A stretch of DNA of 64,000 nucleotides from Fusarium oxysporum f. sp. lycopersici 4287. Lineage: Eukaryota > Ascomycota > Sordariomycetes > Hypocreales > Nectriaceae. Of the stretch, positions 61,694 through 64,000 are shown piece by piece. Where the stretch lies: positions 2,487,886-2,551,885 of the forward strand of contig NC_030986.1 of the NCBI RefSeq assembly GCF_000149955.1, read 5' to 3'. How positions within the stretch are numbered: position 1 is the stretch's first letter; each line of letters begins with the position of its first letter. Under the pieces are notes generated by a model. It had not been told where the DNA came from, ran no database searches, and was given only the letters and a program-made list of their open reading frames with translations. Position numbers and translations under genes: made by a program.

Positions 61694-64000
61694 ACTTCCG
61701 TTGCTGGCGGAGGAGACTAAGGTAGGTAGACTTGGAGGGGAGGGGGCAAAGGAATTGGTGGACGAGGCCCTGTAAGTGATCCGTAACGTGGAACAGATGG
61801 GGGATGTTAGACCAGGACCCTAAATAGGATAAAATCCCAAAATTAGATGGGGGTCCAATGTGACGGAGCACGCGATCTCTCTCGTTGTCTCTGTTTTTTA
61901 TCGTGTGCTTTCCCGCACAATACTTGATTGTTCACCCGACTTTTTGTTCAAGCGAACTTGTTCACTGCTAAGTGAATTTTTTCGATGAATCCTGGCGGCG
62001 ATAAGCAGTAAGCTTGGCCGATGGGAATTCCGACACAGGTGAGCGGGCCGCGGAGACAAGCGGAGAAAAGCTTCGGAGTTGATAAGTGTGAATGCCAATG
62101 CAATGCCGTACTTGTAACCGTATCAGGTACAGTACCGACCACGTTCCGACGATCGAATCTCAATTCCAGTTTGCGCTGCACGCAAGGAGTGAACCCTCCA
62201 GGGGCTGGCCTGACAAAGCAAGATACAGATGACGTCGCAGTGCAAGTCTCTTGTTACCTCGCTTCCCTGTGATCCCCCGAATGGAATACAAGGATGTGCC
62301 TATAGAGCGGTTGATGTACTGAATCAATCAGTCACCGTTTTCCCTGAATATCAAGATATTAATAGACTCTCGTCCAATAATCTCGCCTCGATGCAGCGCA
62401 GTGCGGCAGGGTGCAGAATATCCAATTAGGAAAAACGGTAGCAGCCCACTCTTGGAAATCGAAGAATCGAGAAATCGAAAAGTGATATCCGTAACCCCCC
62501 GTGACAAGCTATCTTTCTGACCGTTGCCAAATCTCGCCGGGAACCCCAGTCTGTTGCGGGGATGAGACACCCACTCACGGAGATACGCCAGGGATGTCGA
62601 TAGCTTCTCGAGACGCAAGAGCCGAGCCGAGCGGGAGGGACACGCCGCTATTGGTGGTGCTTGTGATGAGAATCTTTAGTCGCAGCAATACACGATACAC
62701 GTGGGTGATGTGAGCAGCTGGGATCAAGCACCAAGAGACTGGTTAGACTAGATCCTGAGGTTGTTGGTCGTGCTGTTGGTTGATCTTGTTGGTTCTAGTG
62801 TTCGGCTGCCGACTTTATATGTTGCTCAAATTCAACGTCACGGCGGCAGTTGAATCAAGGTTGAGGCTGGGAAAAGAACCTTCTTGCAATCCACAAAGTG
62901 CAACCGGAATTTCGGGAAGAAACAGCGAAGAGCCACACAAAGAAAAGAAAACAAGGCAAGGATTCCGGGAGCTCTTTTGGCTGCAGTGCAGATGTAACAC
63001 AACACTACGCGGCCGCCAGTCCAAAGCTGCAAGCCACAAATATGTGATGTAAGTTTTCAACGACCAGCGAAGAAGATAGGTTGTCGAACAGATTCAGCCC
63101 TCAAAAAAGAATATGAGAACCAACAGGTTAAACTACTTGGCGCCAATGGGGGATTGTGACAAAGAAGACAGAGACGCAGCAAGCGAACCAAGAATATCGG
63201 TGACCAAGCGAAGGAATACAAAAGAGGCCGTAAGCGAGAGGCGAAGATGAAAATAAAGTGGGCGATTTTGCACGAGACTCACAGAGTCTTGTCGGCGAAC
63301 GCGTGATTACAATCAATGTAAAGAAGAACAAAATATGAGTGCTCGAAAGAGAGTGTTGAGACCGGCTACCGAACCCAGGAATTTGCTGTGTGCTCTAGCT
63401 GGGCTTTAATACTCTGCCTTCATTTTCCTTGCGTGTGTTTTCGAATATCGCGAGCTATAAAACCCGCCTCTATCCCCTGTGTTTTAGCTCCAGGGTCCCA
63501 GCTTTGGGAAAGGAAAGGCTCCCGTCATGGACAGTCCAGCCCCTTCCACTGGAGGATCGACCCTGGTAACCCCTTTCTCAGCCTAGAACTCCTTGTCACA
63601 AAATCTTTTCCTCGTCTAGCGCCTGTTGAGACGTCGATTGGAAACCATGTTGCAGTCTCTGTACAGGGACCCAACGAGGTATGTGGTTATAGACTAGGCG
63701 AATTAGCAAGTACTATGCTAGTGTCAACAAGGCAGGAGAAACAACAAATAGTATTCCCTTAATCGATGTCAATAAGATATCAATAAGATATCAAAATCAT
63801 ATCATATAGTTGTTAATGTTCTATGGATCCTTAACCAATGGGTCCATAGCCGCGGCTCAACTCAACCACTTATACTTCTCTGTTATAACCGTGCGGGAAA
63901 GTGGAACTAACAGTTGTCAAGTGGGCACCGTCAAGGGGAGGCAAGAAAACTTGGCACCTCAATCCTAAATGACAAAAAGACTTGGGTAAACTTAGGTGAG
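61694..64000. other. 2.3-kb gene-free end of the window
   Basis: It holds the NAD kinase promoter and perhaps the regulatory region of a gene beyond the window. Frames up to about 124 codons on both strands show no motif or splice structure that I can support. Confidence 0.45.
63769..63790. repeat. 11-bp direct tandem duplication
   Basis: TCAATAAGATA occurs twice in tandem and runs into AT-rich sequence. It is a micro-repeat of no known function. Confidence 0.85.

Overview
The window reads as nuclear chromosomal DNA of a filamentous ascomycete (Pezizomycotina, most likely a Sordariomycete; a Fusarium-like Hypocrealean fungus is my best guess, by inference only). The evidence is short GT-AG introns of about 45-65 nt, often with CTAAC/CTGAC-like branch sites, monocistronic genes on both strands, a eukaryotic tRNA-Asp, and a gene set typical of such fungi (Ssr4, Dsc4, HxB-type molybdenum cofactor sulfurase, PXR1, bacterial-type GH15, DPP V). 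I support 22 protein genes and 1 tRNA. For nearly all spliced genes the exon lengths sum to an intact frame.

Layout. 1-13 kb: a secreted GH18 chitinase with an unusual repeat-bearing N-terminal extension (+), the SWI/SNF-RSC subunit SSR4 (-), and 6-phosphogluconate dehydrogenase (-), followed by a 2.9-kb gap. 13-20 kb: an RBM42-like RNA-binding protein (+), a triose-phosphate-transporter-family membrane protein (-) with a frame problem, and a 3.2-kb gap. 20-30 kb: a GH15 glucosidase (+) convergent with molybdenum cofactor sulfurase (-), then an ARS2/SERRATE homologue (+). 30-38.5 kb: PXR1 (+), a 71-residue protein of unknown function (-), Phe-tRNA synthetase alpha (-) divergent from DSC4 (+), and RCL1 (-) convergent with DSC4. 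38.7-50.9 kb: a mitochondrial PPR-like protein (+) divergent from RCL1 and carrying two compensating frame breaks, TAF3-like (-), DPP V-like peptidase (-), EAF6 (-), tRNA-Asp (-), and a PWI/SR protein (-) divergent from NAS2 (+). 52.5-64 kb: Ran GTPase (+), a 3-kb gap, a homeodomain factor (+), NAD kinase (-), and a 2.3-kb gene-free end.

The genes are mainly housekeeping: chromatin and transcription (SSR4, TAF3, EAF6, homeodomain), RNA processing and ribosome/telomere biology (RBM42, ARS2, PXR1, RCL1, PWI protein), translation (FRS2, tRNA), proteostasis (NAS2, DSC4, DPP V), and carbon, NADPH and cofactor metabolism (GND1, NAD kinase, MoCo sulfurase, GH15, chitinase). I see no operon-like cluster, secondary-metabolite cluster, intact transposon, CRISPR or virus. 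The points most worth a second look are the chitinase FIPP-box repeats, three stop-free introns of 3n length (exitron-like), and three frame discontinuities near short homopolymers in two otherwise intact genes.
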